A DNA stretch of 64,000 nucleotides from Cohnella zeiphila (GTDB taxonomy: Bacteria; Bacillota; Bacilli; Paenibacillales; Paenibacillaceae), in NCBI RefSeq assembly GCF_014212055.1, contig NZ_JACJVO010000018.1, positions 112,425 through 176,424 of the forward strand, in the 5' to 3' direction. Below are positions 46,191 through 55,903 of this stretch, piece by piece (positions within the stretch are counted from its first letter, which is position 1; each line of letters starts with the position of its first letter). The notes beneath the pieces are model-generated. The model was not told the DNA's origin, did no database searches, and was given only the letters and a program-made list of their open reading frames with translations. The translations under genes and the position numbers were made by a program.

Positions 46191-49100
46191 TCAGCTCAAG
46201 TTGCTCGGGAAGATCTTGGTGCTCTTCTGCAGAAGCGCGACGGCCACTTTGCCCGCCTCGGCCCGCGTCATGTACGATTTGGGATTGAAATTAAAGAATG
46301 CCTTTGTCGAACCGGTGACGGTTGCGGTAGCACCGGTCATGATCTTGGCCTTGTTGACGGCACTGATCGCGGGTCTCGCATAAAACGATATATTGGCGGA
46401 GTCCAGGAACGATTTGGCCAACGCCGTCTCTAGCTTGGTATCGTTGGTCGGCAGCTGCAGTTGAAGCGCCCTCGCGATCATAACCGCCGCTTCTTCACGG
46501 GTAAGCTTGCCGTCCGGACTGAAGAAGCCTTCGCTCAACCCGTTGATGATGCCGGCTCTTGCCGCCGTCTCGATGTACTTGTAAGACCAGGTTGCCGAAC
46601 TGGATGCCGGCACTACATCGTAGAAGGTGTTTTTATCGTCATAGTTCAGCGGAATGTTCAGGCCCTTGACCAGCAGAGTGGCAAACTCCCCTCTTGTGGT
46701 CGTATCGTCGGTTCCGAACGTGCTGCTGCCCGTATTCACCATAATTCCTTTGGCGTACAAAGCGTTCAGAATATTCCGTGCCCAGCCATGGTTCGTAATG
46801 TCCGAGTAGCTCTGGCTCAGCTTCATGACGCTGTAATAGCCGAAATCATCGAAGGGTACGGAGATGGTGTGATTCTTCGTGTCGACTTCCCCGCCTACGT
46901 TCTCCCAGGTACCGCTGTCCGTATAACGAAAGACAGTCAACGTCGAACCTGCTTCGGCCACTACGTTCGGGTCATAAGCGATCGTCAGCGTTCCCCGCTG
47001 GGATGGGACAACCTTGCGTTCGGATTCGAAATTCGTAAAATAACCTTCGGACGAATACGGCGGTAAGCCGTTTGTAGCCGGCTTGTATCCGGAAGTTCCT
47101 TTATCGCCGAGCTCGCCTTCGCCGCCATTGACCCAATAAATCTGAGATACGCGAGTGAAGTTGCTCGTGTTCGTATTGCTCAGAAAACGAATGACCAGAT
47201 AGTCGGGAATCAAAACCTCGTCCCTGCCTTCGTCTTCGTCAGACTGAATATGGTTAATGATGTTTCCGTAATCGTTGCGCCGACCGACTACGCCATCAGT
47301 GGGATCCGCGATGCCGAACAGTAGCTTCGTATCGGAATAGTATTTCGTGATCTTATTGCCGTTCTGCTGAGCCGATTTCAAGACGGTTCCTTTGGGGAAC
47401 GTCAGCTGAAGGCCCTTGTTGAATACGGAATGCTTCGTGCTCAACTGCTCCATGTATTCCGAATCGACTTGAACGGCATCGGTGTAGTAAACATTGATTG
47501 TATCGCTGATCGAGCCGCTGGACCTGACAATTTGAATCTTGATAGCGTTGTTCTTGTTCGGCTTCAGTCCAATGTAGTCATACTCGAATCGGTTATCCAA
47601 ATCGGCCCGCTTGGTGGCGGCATCCTTGCCGATCAGAACGCTCGTGGCTCCTTCGGCTTCAATATCGATATGGACGAAGTTCTTGTTGACGATAATTTGA
47701 TCTCCTACGGTCGGTTGAGGAGACACGATCCGATAGGAAGCCACCACTCTGTCGATCTCAAGCTTCTGGGCGGTCCGCGCTCCCGTCGAGTTGATCAGTT
47801 CTAGATTATATACATGGCTTGTTGCGTCATTAAACGCGATCGAACGAATCCGCAGCATGAAATCGTCCTGGCTGCCAGAGAAATCGTAATAGTACGTCGC
47901 GCCGTTGTAGGTGAAGGAGTTATTGGCTTCCGCCTTGATCAGCTTATCGGTCGCCGGAATCGGCAAGCTGAAGAACAAGTCTGACCCTTGATACAGATTC
48001 AACGTACTGGCGCCGCCGGCTCGGAGCACCAGATCGTAGCTCTTCTCGCTGGTCTGGTAAGACTCATCGCTGTTCTTGGTGAAGTCCGTGGACAGCGCGT
48101 AAATCTTCCCAAGTTCGTCGTCGCTGTAGGTATCCGGATCCGGGTAATCGAACGTTTGACGGATGCCGTCGGTCGGAACTTTCGTCGGATAAAACCTTTG
48201 GATTGTCGACACGTTGGTGTCGATAATGTAAAGGCGAAGCGACTTCGTGATTTCAGTCTTGTTGCCGGCGGAGTCCACATTGACTCCCTTGAACACAATG
48301 GTGTTCTGGCCGTAGACGAGCGGTCCGGAAGCCAAAATATCCAATGTGACGGAAAAGCTGGTGCTGGAAGCCGTCACACCTAAAGGCGGACTGGTGATTT
48401 CCGTTCCGTTCACAAAGTACTGCGCACTGTTCGCCACCAGATTGTTAAAGCCGATAAACTGACCGGAGATGGTCAATTTGTTGCCGGTCTTGCGGGAGTC
48501 GAACGTATACGTTTGCCCGTCATAAATGTTGCTTACATAGATGTAGCTCTTGGAAGCGTACGTGATTGTCGCTGTATAGGAAGAGTCTGAACCTTCATAA
48601 TTAAACTTGACTTGTTGAACTCCGCTGGAGAAACCGGACACTTTGTAAACTTCCTGGTTGTCTTCCACTCCAGTCGCCGCTGTTACGTTTGTCAGGGTTA
48701 CTGGAGAAGTGCTGAGCGGCAGATAAGATCCTTTAAGAGTAGTAGCTTTGGAACCGTCAGGATTTATGGGAATATCATCTTCCGTCTCGACCATGATATA
48801 GAAGTCAGCCGAAGGAACCTCGACGTTGTTCAAAGACTCCTTGCTCTCGTCGGTAATGTCGCCCGCACCGCTATAGTTGGGCAAATAGTACATCTTTGAG
48901 ATGACGACGTTGCCGGGAAGGAAGTTAAATTTGGCATCATAGGTCGACGCAAAGCTGCCATAGCTGACAGTGAACTTTACATTTTGCAAGCTTTTGATGA
49001 CCGTACCGTCATCCTCGAAAACGAATGCCGTGGAGTCCGTCTCGAAACTCACCAGCCGGTATGCCGGCGTCGCCCCGTCAGGACCCGGAATGACCGTCTC

Positions 49101-50129
49101 GTCCGCGGAAGTGATCGTCACGGGCGTTCCACCATTAATGCTGTAGCTCGCATTGCCTTGAAATCCTCTGCCATCCGAATAAGCATTATAAGGAACGAGC
49201 ATTTGAACAATAAATCCCGCTGACTCGCTTCCGGGCGATGTAGTGCCTTCGGTCAGCGTCGGCGTGGCGTTCAACAAGGAATTGGAATCGCTCGAGCTAT
49301 TCTGTTGAATATCCAGCTTGGTAAAAGGCTGGTTCTTGTCATAAAAATAGAGTACCCGAGATACGTTGATCGAATCCGAGGCATTGGAAATGACGAACTG
49401 CAGCGAATTGATACCGGACGAAAGGGACATCGTCGGCGTATAGAACGTGCCATCCTCCAGAAGCGAGGTGACGATAGGGGTTCCGCCATTCAGGCTGAGC
49501 GTCACTTTGGTCGCATTTTGAACGGAGCCTTGAAGAGTAATCTTTTGGTTATCGACGACCACCTGGGTGCCTTCATTCAAATTGATGGCTCCGGCGGATC
49601 CGCCAAGCACTTTAATGTATTGAATATACGGAATGCTGTCGTACAGCACATAGAACACGTCGGATCGCTGAACGCTGCCCTGCATGCCGGTAAACGTAAT
49701 CTTGTTGAAACCCGGGTACAGCGAAAGATCGCTGGCGGAGAAACGATTCGTCGATCCGCTCGATTGGGTAACGGCCCCTACGGTAACGTGTGTCGTATCG
49801 GTTGTCCAGATCAAGTGGTTCGCACTATCCTTCGATGCGCTGAGCTGTTCGACTTTGACCCCCATGCTCGAACCTGTAATATAAGAAAAAGTTCCGTCGA
49901 TCGTTAACTTGCTGTTGTTGGTCAAGTATACATTCGAACGAGAAATTTGATTGGATGATGTGGAATAATCGGTAGTCAGAAGGGCGGTGTCCCGAATCGC
50001 CTTCACATCGGGGATGAAGTAGGTCGCCGCGGATGCCGCGCTGGCCTGTCGGACAAGCTGGCCGGGAAACGCCGTAGCCAAAAGAACGGCTGCCAGAAGC
50101 CAGACCAGCGTCTTTTTGAAGCGGTGCAT
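46191..50129 (-). CDS. Very large secreted SLH protein with Ig-like repeats
   Basis: This encodes 1312 residues. The ATG has AAAGGAG upstream. A signal peptide (hydrophobic core 8-24, then ASA-AS) is followed by about 1000 residues of beta-rich, Ser/Thr/Asn-rich sequence with repeated Ig-like units (for instance VKFNYEGSDSSYTATITYAS and ITLQGSVQNATKVTLSLNGG). The C-terminal ~200 residues are three SLH domains with TRGE, TREE and TRAE. It should sit on the cell surface next to the S-layer. It stands between the S-layer gene and tagO. Role unknown; likely structural or matrix/adhesion. Confidence 0.87.
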   Translation of the reverse strand: MHRFKKTLVWLLAAVLLATAFPGQLVRQASAASAATYFIPDVKAIRDTALLTTDYSTSSNQISRSNVYLTNNSKLTIDGTFSYITGSSMGVKVEQLSASKDSANHLIWTTDTTHVTVGAVTQSSGSTNRFSASDLSLYPGFNKITFTGMQGSVQRSDVFYVLYDSIPYIQYIKVLGGSAGAINLNEGTQVVVDNQKITLQGSVQNATKVTLSLNGGTPIVTSLLEDGTFYTPTMSLSSGINSLQFVISNASDSINVSRVLYFYDKNQPFTKLDIQQNSSSDSNSLLNATPTLTEGTTSPGSESAGFIVQMLVPYNAYSDGRGFQGNASYSINGGTPVTITSADETVIPGPDGATPAYRLVSFETDSTAFVFEDDGTVIKSLQNVKFTVSYGSFASTYDAKFNFLPGNVVISKMYYLPNYSGAGDITDESKESLNNVEVPSADFYIMVETEDDIPINPDGSKATTLKGSYLPLSTSPVTLTNVTAATGVEDNQEVYKVSGFSSGVQQVKFNYEGSDSSYTATITYASKSYIYVSNIYDGQTYTFDSRKTGNKLTISGQFIGFNNLVANSAQYFVNGTEITSPPLGVTASSTSFSVTLDILASGPLVYGQNTIVFKGVNVDSAGNKTEITKSLRLYIIDTNVSTIQRFYPTKVPTDGIRQTFDYPDPDTYSDDELGKIYALSTDFTKNSDESYQTSEKSYDLVLRAGGASTLNLYQGSDLFFSLPIPATDKLIKAEANNSFTYNGATYYYDFSGSQDDFMLRIRSIAFNDATSHVYNLELINSTGARTAQKLEIDRVVASYRIVSPQPTVGDQIIVNKNFVHIDIEAEGATSVLIGKDAATKRADLDNRFEYDYIGLKPNKNNAIKIQIVRSSGSISDTINVYYTDAVQVDSEYMEQLSTKHSVFNKGLQLTFPKGTVLKSAQQNGNKITKYYSDTKLLFGIADPTDGVVGRRNDYGNIINHIQSDEDEGRDEVLIPDYLVIRFLSNTNTSNFTRVSQIYWVNGGEGELGDKGTSGYKPATNGLPPYSSEGYFTNFESERKVVPSQRGTLTIAYDPNVVAEAGSTLTVFRYTDSGTWENVGGEVDTKNHTISVPFDDFGYYSVMKLSQSYSDITNHGWARNILNALYAKGIMVNTGSSTFGTDDTTTRGEFATLLVKGLNIPLNYDDKNTFYDVVPASSSATWSYKYIETAARAGIINGLSEGFFSPDGKLTREEAAVMIARALQLQLPTNDTKLETALAKSFLDSANISFYARPAISAVNKAKIMTGATATVTGSTKAFFNFNPKSYMTRAEAGKVAVALLQKSTKIFPSNLS

Positions 50130-50256
50130 GAGTCGATCTCTCCTTTTTCTAAATGCTTTTCGGTTCGAGCTTTAACGACGAGATATAACTATGTATCGGC
50201 AACGGAGCTTCCAATCATTAGGCTGATCCGCCAAAAACCCTTCCGGCCACAACAAC

Positions 50257-50299
50257 AAAAAACCCGAAAGCTCCAGAAGTAGAATCCGGCGCCTTCGGG
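50257..50299 (-). terminator. Intrinsic terminator of tagO
   Basis: On the minus strand CCCGAAGGC pairs with GCTTTCGGG (one G-U) around an 18- to 19-nt loop, followed by six T residues. It lies 21 bp after the stop codon. Confidence 0.8.
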
Positions 50300-50320
50300 C
50301 CTTATGCCGACTATGCAGTT

Positions 50321-51466
50321 TTATTTCGAACGGGATTGCGTCTGCTGCCGAAGGAATAGGCGATTGAAGAAATCGATGACCGGCCGCTTGGACTTGTCGA
50401 CGATGCCGGTCACTTCCGCGCCGATCTGCAGCAGGAAGATGAGCACGCAGATGACGATGAAGGTAACCCAGTTGCCCATGCCGGTGCTGGTGGCGATCGA
50501 CTGGACGATGGCGCATGCGCCGAAGAATCCGGCGATGCCGTAGATGATCAGCACCGTTTTGCGGTGGCTGAAGCCCAGTTGCTGCAGTCTGTGGTGGAGA
50601 TGTCCTTTGTCCGGCTCGAAGATCGGCTTCTTCTGCAGCCAGCGCCGCACGATCGCGAAGAACGTGTCGGACAGCGGAACGCCGATGATCAGAATCGGGG
50701 TCACGAACGAGACGACCGTAATCTGCTTGAACCCGAGCATGGACAGCGTCGCCAGCGCGAAGCCGAGGAACAATGAGCCTGAGTCGCCCATAAAGATTTT
50801 GGCCGGGTGGAAATTGTAATATAGGAAACCCGCTACGGCGCCCAGCAGCACGGTCGAGAGCAAGATAACCGATCCCTGCCCCATCAGCGCGGCCATCACG
50901 AGAATCGTGCCGATCGCGATGCCGGAGACGCCGGCGGCCAGGCCGTCGAGTCCATCGATCAGGTTGATGGCGTTCGTGACGCCGACGATCCAGAAGATCG
51001 TGAGCGGAATGCTCAGCCAATCGCCCATCGGCTGCATGGCGGAGCCGAACGGAATGTTAACGAGATTAATTTTGATGTCGAAGCCGAAAACGACGATGCA
51101 GGCCGCCCCAATCTGAACGAGGAATTTCAGCTTCGCGTTCAGCTGGAAGCGGTCGTCCAGCGCACCCAGAAGCACGATCAAGGTGCCGCCGGAGAGCAAG
51201 GCGTAGATGAGATTCCGGTCGTAGGAGCTAAGCAGGCCGCTCGGCATCCAAGGCAGGAATAGAAGGATAACGACGGTAAATGCGGCATATATGGCTAACC
51301 CGCCCATTCGGGGCATGACCCGCGTATGCACTTTGCGGTGATCCGGCACGTCCATGGCGCCGATCTTGATGGCGAAATTTTTAACGAACGGCGTAAGAGC
51401 AAGCGATATCGCGAGCGCCAGCGCAAATCCGGCGACTCCGATTCCTACCAACCAGCCTGTCGGCAT
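50321..51466 (-). CDS. tagO: Undecaprenyl-phosphate GlcNAc-1-phosphate transferase (TagO/WecA family)
   Basis: This encodes 381 residues with about 11 membrane helices. It makes GlcNAc-PP-undecaprenol, the lipid I starting point for secondary wall polymer or teichoic acid. Conserved sites are DVPDHRKVHTRVMPRMGGLAI, DDR, NAINLIDGLDGLAAG, FMGDSGSLFLG and the cytoplasmic HLHHRL loop typical of WecA/TagO. The ATG at 51466 follows AGGGGAG. It lies 132 bp after tagA on the same strand. Confidence 0.93.
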   Translation of the reverse strand: MPTGWLVGIGVAGFALALAISLALTPFVKNFAIKIGAMDVPDHRKVHTRVMPRMGGLAIYAAFTVVILLFLPWMPSGLLSSYDRNLIYALLSGGTLIVLLGALDDRFQLNAKLKFLVQIGAACIVVFGFDIKINLVNIPFGSAMQPMGDWLSIPLTIFWIVGVTNAINLIDGLDGLAAGVSGIAIGTILVMAALMGQGSVILLSTVLLGAVAGFLYYNFHPAKIFMGDSGSLFLGFALATLSMLGFKQITVVSFVTPILIIGVPLSDTFFAIVRRWLQKKPIFEPDKGHLHHRLQQLGFSHRKTVLIIYGIAGFFGACAIVQSIATSTGMGNWVTFIVICVLIFLLQIGAEVTGIVDKSKRPVIDFFNRLFLRQQTQSRSK

Positions 51467-51598
51467 CTGCAACTCCCCTTTATGTGTACACCGGAAAGAA
51501 TTATACTCCGGTCCCACGGAATTCAACAAGGCATTTAACCAACCGTTTTCCGGCGAAATGGCCCGTTTCCTTCGTTTTCAGGACTTTTTCAGCGGGAA

Positions 51599-52369
51599 TT
51601 ATCTCGTTTTCAGAACGTTATCTCCGTCTTTGACGACTTTAATCGCGAATTTAGGGAGTACCAACATTCTCTTGTACCGCGACGGCTCCTGAAGCAGCCG
51701 GTAAAACCACTCCATCCCCAGCTTCCGGAACGCCGCGGGCGCTCTCTTGAGCTTGCCCGAGATCACGTCGAAGCTGCCGCCGACGCCCATCATGACGGGA
51801 ACGGCGAGCTCGTCGCCGTATTTCGCCAGCCACGGCTCCTGATTGGCCACCGAACGGGCGACGAACAGCATGTCGGGCGCGGCTCTCCGAATGTCGGCCA
51901 CGACTTCGGCGTCATCGTCATCTTTGAAGTACCCATTTCGTTTTCCGACAAAACGCACTCCCGGAAACTGAGCGGCGAGGTTCGCGGCGGCGGCATCCAG
52001 AATGTCTTGGCTCGTGCCGAGCAGATAGACGCTCCAGCCACGCTTGTCTCCTTCGCGCATCAGTTCGTGCAGCAGATCGAAGCCAGCGACCCGCTCGGCG
52101 ACCGGCTGTCCCAGCCGCCTGGCCGCCCACACGACGCCCGCGCCGTCCGGCACGATCAGATCGGCCGTCTCCAGCGTCCGCTGGAAAGCGGGATCTTCCC
52201 GCCCTGCCATGAGCATGATCGGGTTGCCGGTCACGATACGCTGCGGACGTTTATCCTCGATCGCCCGGGTCAGGTACGCGACCGTCTCTTTCATCGTCAT
52301 CTTGGAAAAGGGGACGCCGTATAAAGAGACGGTCGGATACGGTCTCAAGTTGCTGGTGCCTAATGCCAC
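51599..52369 (-). CDS. tagA: WecG/TagA/CpsF-family N-acetylmannosaminyltransferase
   Basis: This encodes 256 residues from a GTG at 52369 (AAGGTG 6 nt upstream); a GTG at 52378 overlapping the csaB stop is possible. The family adds ManNAc to GlcNAc-PP-undecaprenol. Visible are VTGNPIMLMAGRED, ADLIVPDGAGVVWAAR, VAERVAGFDLLHEL, VYLLGTSQDIL and GVGGSFDVISG. The usual GxPKQE stretch reads VARSVANQEPW, retaining the QE pair. In P. alvei TagA and CsaB act in sequence on secondary wall polymer lipid intermediates, and the gene order csaB-tagA-tagO here fits that. Confidence 0.9.
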   Translation of the reverse strand: MALGTSNLRPYPTVSLYGVPFSKMTMKETVAYLTRAIEDKRPQRIVTGNPIMLMAGREDPAFQRTLETADLIVPDGAGVVWAARRLGQPVAERVAGFDLLHELMREGDKRGWSVYLLGTSQDILDAAAANLAAQFPGVRFVGKRNGYFKDDDDAEVVADIRRAAPDMLFVARSVANQEPWLAKYGDELAVPVMMGVGGSFDVISGKLKRAPAAFRKLGMEWFYRLLQEPSRYKRMLVLPKFAIKVVKDGDNVLKTR

Positions 52370-52374
52370 AAAAG

Positions 52375-53508
52375 TCACCTTCTATTCTTGTCGGTCAGGA
52401 TTCGCAAAATGCGTTCGGCCGGACGGATGGCTTCTTCCTTCAGCCCGCGAATGGCGGCCGCCTTGGCAGCCCGCCATTCTCCGGGCTTATCCAGCAACGC
52501 GGCCGCGCGCTCCGCGAAAGCTTCGGGATCGAGCGCTTCCGTCGTCCCGACGGCCTTCTCTCCGAGGCGGGCGAGAAACTGGTCGATCTTCGGGTCGTAA
52601 GACAACCCGAGCAGCGGAACCTCGCGGTTCGCGGCATAGATGAGCGAGTGCAGCCGCATCCCGACTAGCAGCGCGCAGCGATCGACCTCGCGCAGCATCG
52701 CCTGCGGCGCCTCGTGCGCCGGGGCCAGCTCCGCCGGCACCCCGGCGAGCGCCAGCCGTTCCATCACGTGCCGCGAGGCATCCTCGTCGGCCCCTTGATG
52801 GAACGGCAGCAGGCGCAGCCGGACGCTCCGCCGTCCGGCCAGCGCCCCAAGCGCGGCCGCCGCGCGGTCCAGGTCCGCGCGGTCGCCGCGCCAAAACCGC
52901 ACGGACACGCCGACCGTCGGCGGCTCGTCCGCAACCGTATCCGCTGCCGCCGTACCGTCCGGCAGCGGAAGCCCCATGACCGGATCGGGCACGACGTCGA
53001 TCCGGTCATGCTCAACGCCGAACCGGCCGAGCAATTCGGCCGATTCGGCGTCGCGCACGCTCACGTACGCCGCTTTGCGGAACGCTCGCGCGATCCACGG
53101 GCGGAACATCCCCCGGTTCACGGGGCCGATCCCCTGCGCATACACGAACGTCGGCTTGCCGCACCAGCGGGCCAGCCTCATGACTCCCAAATAGTACGGA
53201 ATCGAGCCGAGCCCGGTTGCATCCTGGAGCAGGCTGCCGCCGCCGCTGATCAGCCCGTCGCTGTCCTTCAGCGCCCGGCGGATCTCCCCGAGCTTCATGC
53301 GCGGGACCGCCCGGATGCCGTACTGCTTCTCCGTCCAGGCCGGATCCCCCGACAGCACGACCGGCTCCACGCGAACGCCCAGCTTTCGGCCGACCTCTTC
53401 CAGGGCGGTCAGAATGCTGAGCAGCACCGCCTCGTCTCCGCTGTTGCGAAATCCGTAGTACCCCGACAACACCAGCCGGCAAGCGGCCGACTCCGGCTTT
53501 TCTTTCAT
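52375..53508 (-). CDS. csaB: Polysaccharide pyruvyltransferase CsaB
   Basis: This encodes 377 residues. CsaB adds a pyruvate ketal to ManNAc of the secondary cell wall polymer, creating the ligand of SLH domains. N-terminal LSGYYGFRNSGDEAVLLSIL, GGGSLLQDATG, FVYAQGIGPVNR and VGMRLHSLIYAA are typical. The ATG at 53508 has a poor ribosome site (GAG at 5-6 nt), and a GTG four codons earlier is possible. It is followed directly by tagA. The coding sequence is strikingly GC-rich. Confidence 0.94.
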   Translation of the reverse strand: MKEKPESAACRLVLSGYYGFRNSGDEAVLLSILTALEEVGRKLGVRVEPVVLSGDPAWTEKQYGIRAVPRMKLGEIRRALKDSDGLISGGGSLLQDATGLGSIPYYLGVMRLARWCGKPTFVYAQGIGPVNRGMFRPWIARAFRKAAYVSVRDAESAELLGRFGVEHDRIDVVPDPVMGLPLPDGTAAADTVADEPPTVGVSVRFWRGDRADLDRAAAALGALAGRRSVRLRLLPFHQGADEDASRHVMERLALAGVPAELAPAHEAPQAMLREVDRCALLVGMRLHSLIYAANREVPLLGLSYDPKIDQFLARLGEKAVGTTEALDPEAFAERAAALLDKPGEWRAAKAAAIRGLKEEAIRPAERILRILTDKNRR

Positions 53509-53545
53509 TATGTCTCGCACCGCCCGTTTTTACATGAAATGAACC

Positions 53546-53596
53546 TAAAAATTTGGGCTCCGCCGGGCCGCCTGACATAAGCGAACCCGGCGAAGC
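53546..53596 (-). terminator. Terminator of the DUF5693 gene
   Basis: On the minus strand GCTTCGCCGGG pairs with CCCGGCGGAGC (one mismatch) around a loop of about 18 nt, followed by CCAAATTTTT. It lies between the DUF5693 gene and csaB, which suggests partial read-through or a separate csaB promoter. Confidence 0.6.
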
Positions 53597-53620
53597 ATAA
53601 ACGTAAGGTGTCTTTCTCGT

Positions 53621-55672
53621 TTACCGCCCCGCTTGCGGACGGGGCCGGTACAAGCGCCACAGCGCCTCCAGCACCTGCCACACGACGATGCCGACAAGAC
53701 CGATCAGCGCGCCGATGCCGAGGCCGAGCAGGTCGCGGATCGCGGACAGATAGGCCGGCGTATGAATGTGGGCGAACGTGTCCACCATCGACAGTTGGCC
53801 GACCGACGCCACGACGAGCAGCACGAGCGCCCAGCGGTAGCGGAACGCCAGGAACAGGCCGACCAGGAAGATCGGGTGCCCGAGCAGGAATTCTTTCGTG
53901 CGCGGCCGGACGCCGAACGTATCCTCAAGGATGGTGCGCAGATGCAGCTCCAGTCCGGTCGCTTCGCCGCTGTTGCCGGTGCGCGAAAGGTAGTACATGC
54001 CGACCGCTCCGACGATCGCGATGATGATGACCCAGAGCACGGTGATCGGCTGCTTAAGCAGCGTCTTCAAGTTATGCATCACCGATCCGCCGTAACCGTA
54101 CAGCACCGCATACAGGGCGACAAGCGCGATCGGAGCCAGATGAAGCAGGCTGACGCCGCGGAATTGCTGAAGCACGAGGCTGTAGGTAATGTCGCTGAGC
54201 AGCGCGATCACGAACGGCACGGCGAAGACCGACAGAATCGACGTACGAATGTACAGCAGGATCGCGCCGCCAAGACGCCCCCAAGCCGAGCTCGGGACCG
54301 CTCCGCCCTTCTCCCGCTTGTTGCGGAACCAGCGGATGAGCAGCACCAGCGAGACCGTGGGCGACGCAATGGCGACGAACAGGGCGAGCGCCTGGGTCAG
54401 CAGCGAAGATTGCAGTACGAACGTGGCCGCTCCGCCGATCGCTCCGATTAGGGTCACCGGCAGCAGAATCGCCGGAATGAACAGGCCGATCGCAATCGCA
54501 ATGAGCGCGACGGACCCCGCGATCGCGAGAGCGCGCCAGAGCGCTTCGGCGGGAGCCTTATGAATCGAGAAGGCATGCGCCTCGCCGGGTACGAAACCGA
54601 AATCCTGGATCCGCTCGAGCGTGCCTTTTAAATTTTCCTCTTTGTCGCCGGTCAGCGCCTGTCCGATTTTCTCCACCGGCGTCGTGATCTGTCCTTTGGA
54701 AGAATCCCTCACCGCCATGCCGTTCAAATAGATGATCCGGATGTTGCGATCCTTTACCGCCAGCAAGAACCGGTCGACAAGCGTGGTCGGCTGGGCGGCG
54801 TTCATCTCGGCTTCCGAGATCGAATGTACGCGGACGACATTATAGTCGAGCAGTTTGGCCAGGGTGCCGAGGCCTTTCTGCGGAACTTTCAAATTCTCGA
54901 TGGCACCGACGCCGATGCCCGCTTCCTTCAGATGGTTCGCGAACTGTTTCAGGCTGTTGCTCTCCGCCTGGCTCGCAAAACCGGTAACGGCATCTCCGTC
55001 GAAAATAATGCGTGTCACGCCCAGCTCTTTGAACTGGTTGATCCAATCCGCCGCCTGAGCGTCATCGTAAGGAACGGAACGGTCGGATAACCGCGGAACG
55101 ACAAGAAATCCTTGGTCGTGCAGCGACTTCATCTCGATCGGATTCGGCTGCATCTGCCGAGCGGCCGCATCCTCCGGACTCAAGTTGATGATCATGCCCG
55201 AGCGGCCCTGTACGGACCAGTCGCTCATTTCCACGCCGGCTTTATTGAAGGTCTGCTCCACGATCGGGCGCAGCGTCGGTTCGTCCTCCGGCTTGTTGAA
55301 CAACAAATAAGTGCGGTTGTCGTCGGGAGTCGCCAGCTTGCCTTCCAGGAGAGCCGCTTGACTTGCGCTGTACACCGTCACTTCGCCCGACAAGCCCAGC
55401 TCGGTCAGGTTGCTCTCGTAGATGGCCATGGCGGTAACGCCGGCCGCTTTAAGCGATTGCAGTTGGGCTTGCACGAAAGCCGAAGGGTTCGGCTGCGTCA
55501 GGGACATCTGCAGCAAATCCTGATAGTCCATGACGAATTCCACTTTCTTGGCAGACGCCTCCGTCTGCACGCGCGAATAGATAACCGGCAGCGTGCCGAT
55601 CAATCCGAGCAGGACGACCGCCCATAACCACTTGGCCAATCTCCGGTTCCACTGTTCGAGCCACTGGGGCAC
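53621..55672 (-). CDS. DUF5693 family membrane protein
   Basis: This encodes 683 residues from a GTG at 55672 with GAGGAG 8 nt upstream. One N-terminal membrane helix (residues 12-32) is followed by an extracytoplasmic region of about 360 residues with a TIM-like rhythm (KSLHDQGFLVVPRLSD, GVTRIIFDGDAVTGF, IGVGAIENLKVPQKG, VRVHSISEAEM), then about 10 membrane helices. The family is often found beside csaB in Paenibacillaceae and related groups; the biochemical role is not known to me. Position suggests a step in wall polymer assembly, export or attachment. The reading frame is intact. Confidence 0.8.
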   Translation of the reverse strand: MPQWLEQWNRRLAKWLWAVVLLGLIGTLPVIYSRVQTEASAKKVEFVMDYQDLLQMSLTQPNPSAFVQAQLQSLKAAGVTAMAIYESNLTELGLSGEVTVYSASQAALLEGKLATPDDNRTYLLFNKPEDEPTLRPIVEQTFNKAGVEMSDWSVQGRSGMIINLSPEDAAARQMQPNPIEMKSLHDQGFLVVPRLSDRSVPYDDAQAADWINQFKELGVTRIIFDGDAVTGFASQAESNSLKQFANHLKEAGIGVGAIENLKVPQKGLGTLAKLLDYNVVRVHSISEAEMNAAQPTTLVDRFLLAVKDRNIRIIYLNGMAVRDSSKGQITTPVEKIGQALTGDKEENLKGTLERIQDFGFVPGEAHAFSIHKAPAEALWRALAIAGSVALIAIAIGLFIPAILLPVTLIGAIGGAATFVLQSSLLTQALALFVAIASPTVSLVLLIRWFRNKREKGGAVPSSAWGRLGGAILLYIRTSILSVFAVPFVIALLSDITYSLVLQQFRGVSLLHLAPIALVALYAVLYGYGGSVMHNLKTLLKQPITVLWVIIIAIVGAVGMYYLSRTGNSGEATGLELHLRTILEDTFGVRPRTKEFLLGHPIFLVGLFLAFRYRWALVLLVVASVGQLSMVDTFAHIHTPAYLSAIRDLLGLGIGALIGLVGIVVWQVLEALWRLYRPRPQAGR

Positions 55673-55849
55673 AACGGTCACTCCTCTTGTTGTTGCTAAG
55701 ATAGCCAATTTTCAAAATCCGCTTGCAAAAGGATCAGGAAGATTTGTCCATAGAATGCCCGCTCCGTTCCGATCCATGTACGACAGGGACCGTCCCGCTT
55801 CAGACAAGCTTGTCCCAGGCATCCCCCGCCGGGCTCTCCCCGCGCGGCA

Positions 55850-55892
55850 ACCCGCATTCGGCGAAGGCCGGGGGCCTTGCGCGAATGCGGGT
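55850..55892. repeat. Long GC-rich hairpin after the phosphosugar mutase gene
   Basis: ACCCGCATTCG (55850-55860) pairs with CGAATGCGGGT (55882-55892), and AAGGCC with GGCCTT inside. No T-tract follows on the minus strand. It could be a weak terminator of the mutase gene or a palindromic repeat. Confidence 0.55.
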
Positions 55893-55903
55893 CGGCTATC
55901 GGG

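Noticed and set aside
50172..51020. Long minus-strand reading frame of about 282 codons
   Set aside because: It is an out-of-frame shadow inside tagO; composition is Arg/His-rich and has no ribosome binding site, while tagO is intact.
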